A stretch of DNA of 64,000 nt from Artocarpus heterophyllus. Taxonomy: Eukaryota; Streptophyta; Magnoliopsida; Rosales; Moraceae. A program made the position numbers and the translations under genes. The stretch covers positions 28,040,938 through 28,104,937 of the forward strand of contig CM046350.1 in NCBI GenBank assembly GCA_025403435.1. The letters are read 5' to 3'. The notes beneath the pieces were generated by a model, which did no database searches, was not told the DNA's origin, and saw only the letters and a program-made list of their open reading frames with translations. This document shows, piece after piece, positions 1 through 10,269 of this stretch; the stretch's first letter is position 1, and each line of letters starts with the position of its first letter.

Positions 1-535
1 TATTGCTTAAATTAAAAGTAGCTCTAAATGAAATAAATTTCTTTTATAGAGTCTCAAAGACCATAGTTATCTGAGTTTCAACATCAATGTCGGCTCCATT
101 GGTTTGAGCCTCAGTGAGGTAACCTATGACCAACATCATGTGGTCCTTTATAGATGTTCCCTGTCTCTGCTTATAGTTTAAGAGTTTTCAAAGCACCCCT
201 TGCCGCTTTGTTATGTCTGGGCCTCCAAACATATCATCAAAATTATCTAAAATCTACTTCGCAGTCTCATAATCCTGATGTTGAGCCTGCAGCACGTTAT
301 TCATGCTAGCCATAACATAGCAACGAGCCTAATCATTAGCATCTTTCCAGCAATCATACGCTTGGAATTGCTCATTAGTTGAGTCTCCCGTAGGCTTGGG
401 AGGATAAGGGATTGTCAGTACATATTTCAGTTTCTCAAAGGAGAGGACGATATCCAGGTTCCTTTTACAATCATTATAATTCTCTCCGATTAATAGGTTT
501 TTGTTAAGTATCGATGATAAGACATTTTTAGACAT
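1..535 (-). pseudogene. copia gag N-terminus (copy M0), broken
   Basis: The N-terminal gag region is homologous to the UBN2-type capsid proteins of plant copia elements. The start ATG is at 535 and is followed by MSKNVLSSIL, the conserved start of gag in every copy here. The reading frame continues to about 329, where a stop replaces a Gln codon after WKDAND (the other copies read DQAR or similar). Homology continues beyond it to position 1. A TGA at 188-190 sits at the codon that is also a stop in copies M1, M2, P1 and P2. The Trp of the NYNDWKRNL motif is Cys here. It is not functional. Confidence 0.85.
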
Positions 536-1157
536 TTTTAATCTATAATAAAGAATCATATACCAAACATAAGCAAACATATAATAACAATTTAGTTACA
601 TAACATAATCATGCAAAATCATACGAAGGTGTTTATGTGTCAAAATCTTGAAAATATCACAACCTTACAACAATAATTCCCAACTCATAATTCAACAAGC
701 TCCTAGAGGAGTCATACCAAATTCAATCAAGAACACGGATTCACTCCTCATTAATATATGCCATCCAGGACCCGTATGATCTAGCATATATTAATAATAA
801 TTTCTTTGGCCATTAATTTTATTATAGAGCTCCTAAGGGAGGTTAATAATAAAAGTAACGTGAGTGTATAACCATTGTTTCAATATTTTATCCATGATTT
901 ATAATCACTACTTAGGGGTGTGCAATCATAAATCATGCTAAAATACCTTATCCTCTCAGAGATCCAACATGGTACATGATAGAAATCCCTTCCTAGGGGT
1001 CGGGACCACCATGTTCTACCTATGGACCAATGATGGAGGCCTTAGGTTCTCTCTTTGAAAATCTTCTCCCACTCAATCTTTTGAAATCAAGGTTTTATTT
1101 TATGAACATGCATGAACAATTTTAATATGAGCGGCACTCCCTATTCTATATGGCATG
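1..1157 (-). mobile_element. Truncated copia element M0 (gag start plus part of the leader)
   Basis: This is a fragment of the window's main Ty1/copia family, on the minus strand. It holds the N-terminal part of gag (1-535) followed by about 620 bases of the leader that lies between gag and the 5' LTR in complete copies (compare 15828-17468 and 23481-25143). The leader match stops near 1157, just after the GACATGTTATCAA-like segment, and the rest of the leader and the 5' LTR are absent. The other side runs off the window start. No target duplication can be tested. Confidence 0.85.
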
Positions 1158-1320
1158 TTATCAAATGGATTACAAAAAGAATAAGTTTAACTTTAATCTT
1201 TACTATAGAATTTTAGAAATTATATATTAATTGCATAAATCCTTCAATCACAAAAACAAAATATGAAATATTTTCTAGGAAAATCCTTAACTTAAATATG
1301 TAAATTACAATGTTTAATTC
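1158..1320. other. AT-rich spacer, nothing recognised
   Basis: Between the end of the M0 leader and the first recognisable residues of the old plus-strand copia I see only AT-rich sequence without a coding signal. It may be highly decayed gag of the old copia. Confidence 0.4.
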
Positions 1321-1815
1321 TAGGGTTTTCTCGTCATTATAACACTGACTCCGATGACATCATGATTGGTGACGGCATTGATCTCTCCATCATACATTGA
1401 TTTGCAACAATCTCTTCTCCTTTTAAATGTTTTTTGTTCTCAAATATTTTTTGCGCTCTTGATATGAAAAGAATTTAATTTTTGTTTCTTGGTTTTGCCT
1501 TAACAATAACACTTCCATTGAATTTTTACTCAATTATTTTCTTGTGAAAGATCTTTTGCCTTAACAAATAACATTTGCAAGGCAAGACGCATTTATGAGT
1601 AGCCTCAACAAACTTCTATCAACACATCATTATTTGCGTTTTCCTCCATTAAAGCTCCTATCTCTAAATGGCATGCTCATCTTGGTAACCCATTGCAAAA
1701 AATGTTGAAACATTTCAAGCTCTAGACTTGTCTACCTCATCTATTTCATCATTCTTTTACGATTTGTGTCATTGCAATAAAACACAAATTACATGTTTTA
1801 ATTCCACACTTACAT
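1321..1815 (+). pseudogene. Decayed second-family copia: protease end to GAG-pre-integrase zinc finger
   Basis: Reading across frames on the plus strand gives a degenerate copia polyprotein. First comes an IGDGIDLSIIH-like segment (about 1359-1390; in relatives 'GNG..LPI.H.G', just after the protease). Then a poorly preserved stretch leads to PISKWHAHLGNPLQKMLKH (about 1648-1704), the GAG-pre-integrase HxRLGHP motif. LCHCNKTQITCF (about 1764-1800) follows, corresponding to the C-x-x-C half of the integrase HHCC finger. There are several frameshifts and stops. The motifs differ from the main copia family (TYLWHLRLGHINLNRIQRL), so this is a different and much older lineage. It is probably the same element as 29035-30535, whose integrase C-terminus and RT start would follow in order. 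Confidence 0.6.
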
Positions 1816-2696
1816 TATTGTTTCAGTATTACTTCATTAAAAACCTGAAACTGAACTCTTGATATTATAGGAAAAATTACACAAAAAAATGAGCAAGTAG
1901 TCCATTGATATAATCATTACATATAACTCAATCCTCTATAAATAGTTTATAATAAAAGCTAAGTCCAATTTTCGTTTACCTCTCTTATTACATCTTTATT
2001 CTTAAGTTCTAATAATTCTCTAATAAATAGTTAATTTATAATCTTATTATGAATGAGCACTCTACTATTCAAACCTTGAATCATCACTCAAGAAAGTTAT
2101 TTTTCTAACTTTTAGAAGAAAGAAATGGATTTTGTATCTGTATAATATTATTCCTAGCTATTTATTCTATTGTGTTTTCAAGATGCTAAGTTATGATCTA
2201 TATTTAGACAAATCCTATCATGCAAGTTAAACAAACATAATGTCATAAATAGGAGTCTAATAAATACTCAAGATTAAGACTATCATATATATGATCATCA
2301 TAGTAATAAATTTAAATACTCTATTTGTAACAAATGATTATTTGAGATTCATAATTTATCTAGTGCAGTCATATATAATCCATAATATAAAGTACCTCCA
2401 ATCTAATGTCTCAACATTAATAGCCTGGATAAGACTATTTTATTCTAAATGAGATTGGACCGTACTTGTAATATTTAATTAAATATCTCAAAATTTAATT
2501 AATTATTACAGACAATTTAGATTAGTATCTATAAATTTTATCCCTAAACATATAACACTTATATGCTAAATTTAAAGTCATATAAATAATCATGGAATTT
2601 TCTTGATGTTTATAAAAGTATTCATAATAGATATAAGTAACCACAATAATTATAAATGTCACTTTATTTATTTATTAACAATATGTACAATGTCCT
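1816..2696. other. AT-rich sequence of unknown origin
   Basis: The integrase core expected after the zinc finger at 1800 is not visible. Instead there are about 880 bases of very AT-rich sequence with no ORF or motif I recognise. It could be a further insertion into the old copia or eroded beyond recognition. It ends where the gypsy LTR begins at 2697. Confidence 0.4.
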
Positions 2697-3280
2697 TGTA
2701 ATGCCCCTCATGCTAACTAATGAGCTCATGTAAAGCTTATTTAGTTAGGATAAGAAGCATTAAACTTTCAATTGCATTAAACTTAAAATATTCATTTTAG
2801 TATAAAAGAGTTTTGAAACTATTGTTTCATTCATTTTCTTAGTTACAATATATACATTATTCAATCTTAGTAATATGAACAAAACTATAATATCACATCC
2901 AAATTCAGCAACATTTGTCTGTTCACAAAACCATAACAGAGCTGCTAAGTTTTACAAAACAGAGTTCTAAGATATGTTTCCAAAGCAGATCCAAAACATG
3001 ACATATGAACAAATCTCTGTCTAGCAGCTCTGGATACTCGATCAACCCCTAACCCTGTACATGCTCACCTGCATCATAAGAACTATAATAAGCCAAAAGC
3101 TCAGTAAGCAGAAACTAATGCATGACATGAACATGGAACGAGAATGCAATCAGACATTTTCTTTTGTCAGTTTTCTTTCAACAATTCTTTCTTCTTTTGG
3201 ATATCCTTGGAGTGTGGTACTTAACTGGTAATGATAGGTTGTGGTTTTCGGAACCTGTTAATCATTATTTGGTCAATGTA

Positions 3281-3281
<1 letters not shown>

Positions 3282-3319
<38 letters not shown>
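3282..3319. repeat. (TAA)n microsatellite
   Basis: About 38 bases of uninterrupted TAA repeat lie inside the gypsy 3' LTR. The equivalent place in the 5' LTR (about 10149-10163) has only a short interrupted version, so the tract expanded after insertion. Confidence 0.95.
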
Positions 3320-3320
<1 letters not shown>

Positions 3321-3554
3321 GGGGTTTCCATCTTAGTTATTAGACCTCAGGTATTTGCCATATTTGCTCTCAGTCTTTATGGCTTTTCTTATCTTGGTTT
3401 TTCAACCTCAAAGTATTCACCACTTTTTATTGGATTTGCCGGTCCCACCCGCATTCCTTCCATACTCGACCACCAATTAAGCACCAAAACCCTATTTTAG
3501 TTAAAAAATCTCATTCCCTTTTTGATCATATCACATGTTCTAATGCAAATGTCA

Positions 3555-3832
3555 TGAATCATGAATGCATTTAAACAAAAGATATCATTCCCAAATAACA
3601 ACAATCCAATCAATGCACCTTAAAACATAACATGACCTACTTCTTATGAAGTAGTAAATAGTGGTTTCTACTTTCCTCGAGTCCAATTTGCTTTGAATCA
3701 TGAATGCATTTCAACAAATGATATCATTCCTAAATAACAACAATCCAATCAATGCACCGTAAAACATAACATGACCTACTTCTTATGAAGCAGTAAATAG
3801 TAGTTTCTACTTACCTTGAGTCCAATTTGCAT
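3555..3832. repeat. Tandem duplication, two 139-bp units, inside the gypsy 3' LTR
   Basis: The units 3555-3693 and 3694-3832 both begin TGAATCATGAATGCATTT and both contain AACAACAATCCAATCAATGC and GACCTACTTCTTATGAAG. The matching part of the 5' LTR (about 27327-27465) has one copy, so this is a private duplication of this LTR. Confidence 0.9.
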
Positions 3833-5381
3833 TGAGTGACAAGATCAGTCCTCTTGTAAGATAGGATGTGCTAAAGGCCTAGCATTATAAAATCATATAC
3901 CATTTAATTTTTTATAAACCAAACTCATTGATCTAGGTTATAAGTTCATATTACAAGGGTTTTGTATTGAATCAAACACAAAATAGGCTGTGTATAACAA
4001 TGTGAAAATGTACATTTATGTCCAAAGAATATTCTATACTATTAGAAATATATTAAACATAGAGACTAAGTGTTCTATCTTCTCATCAAACTTACATATC
4101 CATACATTCTTGGCAGCAAATCACAAATTATCAAACACACAACAATTTTACAATTTTTTAGACAAATCAAGTTTTTAATGAATCACTAACATTTTCAAAC
4201 ATTAAATATCATTAAAGGAAGTACATAATCTTATAAAAATAGCCTAATACATGAGAATCAAGCCTAGTACACATTTGATAGTCCACTTAACCTAGTTTTG
4301 TATTTTCTTTCCATAAATTCAAAAATAACATTCTAACTAATTCCCACCAATCTGCAAGCATTCAAAATCACTTAACAAACACTTAGGATCAATAGAAACA
4401 AAGGAAATAATTAAATTCCATAGGATTTCTAATTATGCATAGAAACTAACTTAACTATTTTAGTTTGAACTCAGATCTATCCTAGCTTACTTTTTTCTAT
4501 ATCTGTAACCATATTTAACAAAAAATAACTTCATTTCATCATAAACAAATATAAATATAGATGTTACCTTGTAGGGCTTGAAGTTAGGGATCTATTGTAG
4601 GTTAAAATACTTGATTTTCAAGCTTAGAATGGTGAGAACTTGGCCTGGTTTGTATAACCCAGTTTTCCATGGTCTTGTTTATATTTTTATGAGCTTTAGG
4701 ACATGGAAAAAGGAGAGAAAGAAGTGAAGAGAATGTTGGACATTTTTGGGGCTGCTAGAGAAGATAAGGAGCAAAAATAGAGTTTTCTAGTGCATTTGAC
4801 TTAGTAAAATGGAGGTGGGTTGATGAAGGAGGTGGCTTGGGAGCTTTTGCTATCCTTTTCTAGGGTTTCACATGTGGAAAGACTGCTGAGTAAGAAAAGA
4901 ATTTAGCTAATAGTTACCCAATTAAAATCAAGTACCAACAAGTGCAACTTAATTTTCTATAACATAGTCAACCAACCAATCAAATTCCACCATTTTGTAT
5001 ACTTTTAATTCTAACAAAATGTGGCTATTTTTAAGGTATAAATAAGAAAAACAATTAGTTTAGAATGCATTTAAAATAGAAAAACACTTTCTAATCAATT
5101 CATAACCGTTTAGCACACCAATCTTCCTTACCGAGAAACCAAGTTTTTCACTACAAATAGAACTTTCTTTTTAAAAACATGTTAGATCATATATTAATAA
5201 TTCAATGTCATATTTATGAATTTAAACACATTTATGAATGATTCAATCTGAAAAATAATAAGTACTCATGCTTGTAAGATATGCTTTCTATATGCTTGTA
5301 ATTTAATAACATGTGTTCATTAAAAGTATAGATATGCATGGTGCTTATTATTGGCTACTTATGTGTTAATTAGGCATTACA

Positions 5382-5393
5382 ATCCTCTCCTCC
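5382..5393 (-). other. Gypsy polypurine tract
   Basis: On the minus strand this reads GGAGGAGAGGAT, immediately before the 3' LTR start. It is the primer for plus-strand DNA synthesis in LTR retrotransposons. Confidence 0.8.
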
Positions 5394-5396
5394 TTA

Positions 5397-6480
5397 TCAA
5401 ACTTTGTCCTCAAAATTTGACATACCTAATAGTTTTGGATATTTGTTTTGCATCTCTTCTTCTCTTTCCCATGTGGCTTCTTCTGCTGAATGATTCCTCC
5501 ACAAAACCTTAACTTGTTGAATTTTCTTGGTCCTCAACTCTTTTTCTTTTCTATCAAAGATCTGTATTAGTTTCTCCTCACATGCTAAATCAGAGTTATT
5601 TCCAATGGCTCTTAACTTAAAACATGCGAGGGATTTGGAATGTACTTCTTGAGCATGGACACATGAAAGACATCATGTACACTAGATAATGAAGGAGGTA
5701 AGGCCAATCTATATGCTCTATCACCATCTCTTTCAAGGATTTCAAATGGGCCAACATACCTTGGGCTTAGCTTTCCTCTTTTCCCAAATCTCATAACACC
5801 CTTCATTGGAGCTAACTTTAGGAATACATGATCCCCAACAGTAAACTCTAAATCTTTTCTTCTTTTATCTGCATAATTTTTTGTCTACTTTGTGCTGTCC
5901 TCATTCTATCGCGTATCTTTTATATTGTCTTAGCGGTATTTTGTACTATCTCTAGACCAAGTAATTCCTTTGCTCCAACTTTATCCCAATGAACTGGAGA
6001 TCTACATTTTCTTCCATACAATGCTTCCTAAGATGCCATTCCAATTGTCGCTTTTTAACTGTAGTTGTAAGTAAATTCCACTAGAGGAAGCTTTGTATCC
6101 CAACTCCCTTGCAAATCAAGCATACAAGCTCTTAACATATCTTCCAATGTCTAAATTACCGCCTCAGACTGTCCATCACTTTGAGAATGAAATGCTATAC
6201 TAAATGCAAGCTTTGTTCCCATAGTACTATGTAAACTCTTTCAAAATGCATATGTGAACTTAGGATCTCTATCAGACACTATTGAAACTGGCACTCCATG
6301 CAATTTGACTATCTCTTTGATATACAATTGAGCATATTGGTCCATGGTATAAGTGGATTGCACTGGAAGAAAGTGGACTGACTTGGTTAACCTATCCATA
6401 ACCACCCATATAGAATTAAATCCTTTTTGAGTTCTAGGCAATCCAAGTATCAAGTCCATTGTAATGTGTTCGCATTTCCC
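5397..6480 (-). pseudogene. Gypsy integrase core, C-terminal domain and chromodomain, broken
   Basis: This is the integrase end of the gypsy polyprotein. The core is seen at 6241-6459 (MDLILGLPRTQKGFNSIWVV, then the SDRDPKF catalytic segment). The C-terminal GPY/F-type segment is at 5612-5806 (GKLSPRYVGPFEIL, then VFHVSMLKKYIPNPSHVLS). A stop follows where relatives read SYEPLEI. After one frameshift the frame continues to a TGA at 5397-5399 as a chromodomain with LIQIFDRKEKELR and VLWRNHSAEEATWE. In chromoviruses this domain helps target integration to heterochromatin. Several stops and frameshifts between 5806 and 6241 and at 5611 mean no working integrase is made. Confidence 0.88.
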
Positions 6481-7143
6481 TTATGGAATCAATAAAGGCT
6501 TCAACAGCCCTATTGGTCTTTGATGCTCAATCTTAACTTGTTGACAAGTTAAACATTTAGCCACAAACTTTGCTACATCTTTCTTCATTCCAAGCCACCA
6601 ATAATGTTGCTTTAGATCTTTGTACATTTTTGTGCTACCTAGGTGTATTAAATAAAGAGTCACATGAGCCTCTTTCAAGATGCCTTCTTTAATGGCTTTA
6701 ACCAATGGCACACACAACCTCCCTCTTTATCTTATAATCCCATCATTAGCAATTGAGAAGTTTGGTCTTTGTCCTACATCAATTTTGTTTCTCAACCTAA
6801 TCAAATACTTGTCCACCTTTTGACCTTCTTTAATTTTATCTTGTAGTACAAGTTGCAGTATTAAAGCTGATATTCTACTCGTTATTCCTTTTAGAACTAT
6901 TTCAAACTCCAACCTTTGTAAATCAAAAAATATTGGCTTTTGAATAACATGAAGGGATGACATTGATTTTTTGCTCAAGGCATCAATGACCACATTTGCT
7001 TTACTAGGATGAGAATTGATTACACAATCATAGTCTTTCACAAGTTCCAACCATCTATGCTGCCTCATATTCAACTCCTTCTGGCTGAAGAAGTATTTTA
7101 GACTCTTATGCTCAGTATAAATCTCACACTTCTCACCATACAA
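6481..7143 (-). pseudogene. Gypsy RNase H end and integrase H2C2 zinc finger, broken
   Basis: 6727-7143 encodes the C-terminal part of gypsy RNase [34 protein letters not shown] followed by the [15 protein letters not shown] hinge (the usual form is 'GKANVVADALSRK', with V-A changed to V-I). 6481-6717 encodes the integrase zinc-binding segment HLGSTKMYKDLKQHYWWLGM...FVAKCLTCQQVK, with the H-x-H and C-x2-C pattern largely kept. The two pieces are separated by a stop at about 6724. RNase H removes genomic RNA during reverse transcription, and the finger stabilises the integrase N-terminus. Confidence 0.88.
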
Positions 7144-8300
7144 GTAGTACCTCTAGATTTTCAAAGTGAAACTACAGCAACAAGTTTCAAATCATGAGTT
7201 GGATAATTCTTTTCATACTTTTTTAGTTGCCTTGAACATATAAAATTACCTTCCTATTTTGTATTAACACACAGCCTAAACCATTCTTGGAGACATCACT
7301 ATACACCACAAATTCACTAGTTCCTACTGGAATAGTAAGCACCGAAGCTGTGATTAGCCTATGCTTCAATTCTTGAAAACTCCTTTCATAAGCATCAGTC
7401 TATTGAAATTTTAGATTCTTTCTAGTCAACGATGTTAAGGGAGTGGCTATTTTAGAGAATCCCTCAACAAATTGTCAATAGTACCCCACCAATCCTAAAA
7501 GCTCGTAACATTTGATAAATTCATTGGTGTTGGTCAGTTAGCAATAGCTTCCATTTTACCTAGATCAATAGAAATTCCGTTCTTGGATACTATATGTCCT
7601 AGGAACGCCGCTTATTCTAGACAAAATTTAGACTTCTTAAATTTAGCATACAACTTATTTTCCTTAAGAACTTGCAACACAATTCTTAAGTGTTCTTCAT
7701 GTTTTTCCTTACTTTGAGAATAGATCAAAATATCATCAATGAACACAATCACAAATTTATCAAGAAACTGTTTGAACACCCTATTCATTAAGTCTATAAA
7801 TGTAGAGGGGCATTTGTTAAACCAAAAGGCATAACTAAAAATTCATAATGCCCATACCTTGTTCTAAAGTCAATCTTCTATACATCTTCTTCTTTGATCT
7901 TCAATTGATGATATCAACTCTACAAATCAATTTTTGAGAAAATGGAAGCACCTTTTAATTGATCAAAGAAATCAACTATCCTTCTTAATAGTCACCTTGT
8001 TTAACTCTTTATAATCAATATATAACCACAACGTGTCATCTTTTTTCTTCACAAATAACACTGGCACTCCCCAAGGAGAATAACTAAGGTGTATAAAACC
8101 CTTATCAAGCAATTTTTGTAATTACACCTTCAACTCCTTTAATTCTGTTGGTGCCATTCTATAAGGTGCTTTAGAAATTGGTGTAGTTCCTCATACAAGA
8201 TCAATTACAAACTTAATTCCTTGATTACATGGTAATCCTAGTAAGTCATCTAGGAACACTTCTAGGAACTCTTGAACCATATCTACATCCTTCGGCTTTA
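7144..8300 (-). pseudogene. Gypsy reverse transcriptase, broken
   Basis: There is no long ORF, but joining minus-strand frames by eye gives an ordered gypsy RT. ELKELKV and [26 protein letters not shown] lie at about 8030-8150, followed by [15 protein letters not shown]. The catalytic FIDDILIYS lies at about 7715-7745 and QVLKENKLYAKFKKSKF at about 7630-7680. The third catalytic position keeps both Asp residues (FIDD for the usual YxDD). Stops occur roughly every 30-100 codons with several single-base frameshifts. The segment at 8160-8290 is the PR-RT linker (FLDDLLGLP, ISKAPYRMAPTE). Confidence 0.85.
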
Positions 8301-8580
8301 ACTTCTATTCCGCTGAAGTATCCATAACACTAGCCAAATAGCCAACACAACCTTTGCTAAGCATCTTCTGAGCCTTCATTGTAGTTATAATTGGTATAAA
8401 TGATCTCCTTGTGGTTCCTCTAAATACAAACTATTCTTCTTCAAGTAGCTGAAAGATCACAATCTTCTTATTGTAATAAATTCTCGCATGATATTTTGTC
8501 AACCAATCCATGCCTGAAATGACTTCAAAATCAGCCACATCCAAAACCATGAAATCCACATATAAGGTTCTATTAGCAAT

Positions 8581-8853
8581 CTAAACCGAGCAAGCCCTTA
8601 GCATATGATTTGATTCCATTTCTTTCCCAGATGGTAACGTTACGCTATATCTCATTTTTAACAAATTCAGTGTAATGCCCAATTTTCTTGCAAATGAATG
8701 CGTAGATCCTGAATCTATCAATGCATTTGCAAGAACTCTAGAAATTAAAATATTACCTAAGACTATAGAACGATCCGCATTAGCTTGTTCCTCTGTCATC
8801 GCATACACCCTTCCTTGGACTTTCTTTTGTATCATGGGACAATCCTTTGCCAA
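8581..8853 (-). pseudogene. Gypsy aspartic protease
   Basis: An open 90-codon frame contains ALIDSGSTHSFA (about 8680-8717), the D-S-G active-site motif of retropepsins in the variant typical of plant gypsy elements. Upstream in the same frame, MAKDCPMIQ joins the gag zinc knuckle. The frame is closed by stops on either side that separate it from gag and RT, so it is a fragment of the polyprotein. Confidence 0.85.
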
Positions 8854-9356
8854 ATGTCCTGGCTTCTTGCACTTGAAATATATGTTACTACCTTTATAAC
8901 ATTCTCCAAAATATATTTTTCATAGAAGATCTTCTTAAATTTGTCCCATGTCAACTCATCCATATTCACTATAAGCTTAGTTCCTTCTGACTAGGTTTTA
9001 GCTCCCTTTTAAGTATGAAAATTACACAAAGTACCTTTTCAGTATCAGTAATCCTCATGTAATCAAAGATGGCATCAAAGGATTTCACCCATTCTTCTAC
9101 AACTAATTGGTCTGAACCACCAACAAAGTCAGGAGGCTCTATTTTCTTGAATTTCTCATAAACAGTCTATGAAGCATTCCGGCCGAGGTAGAGGTGGAGG
9201 AGACGGTTGGCGTTGCTTATTATTTTGCATATTCAACAATTGTTGTATCTATTAACCATGCACCCTGGTCTTTTGTTGGATCAGATTTGTCAAATTGTCT
9301 ATTAAATCATGATCACCCTCCTAATCATCAACCTCTTTCCTCCTTTTTGGTGCCAT
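8854..9356 (-). pseudogene. Gypsy gag with zinc knuckle, broken
   Basis: The gag start is probably the ATG at 9354-9356 (MAPKRRKEVDD, with an in-frame stop directly after). The middle is heavily decayed. At 8835-8885 the minus strand reads YFKCKKPGHLAKDC, a CCHC zinc knuckle whose first Cys is replaced by Tyr. Gag forms the particle and the knuckle binds genomic RNA. Stops and frameshifts preclude a working product. Confidence 0.7.
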
Positions 9357-9535
9357 ATCTTCCTATATAATGCCCAACCTTATGCTTTTAATTAGCCCAT
9401 AATAAACACAATCGTAAATTAACAAAATTGTAAACAACAAATCATAAATACAAGAGATACCAACGGTTGACCAAGTTTCCTATCCAAGATATGTTCATAT
9501 GCCTTCTTTTGTCTTCAAAAATGATTTAAATCTCC

Positions 9536-9547
9536 ACTCTAATGCCA
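9536..9547 (-). other. Gypsy primer binding site (degenerate)
   Basis: The minus strand reads TGGCATTAGAGT, five bases inside the 5' LTR. It resembles TGGTATCAGAGC, complementary to the 3' end of initiator Met tRNA, at nine of twelve bases. The poor match fits an aged copy. Confidence 0.6.
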
Positions 9548-9552
9548 AAAAC

Positions 9553-10269
9553 TGTAATACCCCCCAAGCTAACTAATGAGCTCATGTAAAGCTTATTTAG
9601 TTAGGATAAGAAGCATTAACCTTTCAATGGCATTATAAGTGTTATGGTTCACTTCAAATATTCATTTCAGTATAAAAGAGTTTTGAAACTGTTGTTTCAT
9701 TCATTTTCTTATTTACAATATATACATTATTAAAACTTTGTAATATGAACAAAACTATACTATCACATCCAAATTCAGTAACATATGTCTATTCACAAAA
9801 CCATAACAGAACTACTAAGTTTTACAAAATAGAGTTCTAAGACATGTTTCAAAAGTAGGTTCAAAATATGACATATGAACAAATATCTGGCTAATAGCTC
9901 TGGATACTCAGTCAACCCCGAACCCTGCACATGCTTACCTGAATCATTAGAGCTCTAATGAGCCAAAAGCTCAATAAGCAAAAACTAATGCATGAACATG
10001 AACATTGAACGAGAATGTAATTAGATATTTTCTTTTATCTATTTTCTTTCAACAATTCTTTCTTCTTTTGGGTACCCTTAGAGCATGGTACTTAACTGGT
10101 AATGACAGGCTGTAGTTTTCAGAACCTATTCATCATAATTTGGCTAATGTAATAGTAATAATATGGGATTTCTATCTTGGTCATTAGACCTCAGGTATTT
10201 GTCGTATATTCTCTTAGTCTTTGTGGCTTTTCTTATCTTGGTTTTTCAACCTCAAAGTATGCACCACCT
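9553..10269 (-). repeat. Gypsy 5' LTR, left part
   Basis: It begins TGTAATACCCCCC and tracks the 3' LTR sequence from 2697 to about 3424. It stops at GCACCACCT where the copia array is inserted, and the LTR resumes at 27191. Confidence 0.9.
10265..10269. repeat. Target-site duplication, left copy (CACCT)
   Basis: These are the five bases next to LTR A. The five bases after LTR C (27191-27195) are CACCC, one transition apart. Removing the array and one copy restores gypsy LTR sequence matching 3407-3440. Confidence 0.8.

Larger units (their letters stand above)
2697..5381 (-). repeat. Gypsy 3' LTR
   Basis: This LTR is 2685 bp and runs from TGTAATGCCCC to GGCATTACA. It aligns along its length with the two halves of the 5' LTR (9553-10269 and 27191-29010), for example the shared segment around GAGCTCATGTAAAGC near both starts. 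Two differences are local expansions present only here: a TAA microsatellite (3282-3319) and a 139-bp tandem duplication (3555-3832). It is followed at 5382 by the polypurine tract, which identifies it as the 3' LTR of a minus-strand element. It contains no convincing gene. Confidence 0.9.

Noticed and set aside
3990..4178. 62-codon ORF in the gypsy 3' LTR
   Set aside because: Not preserved in the homologous part of the 5' LTR (about 27620-27810) and AT-rich.
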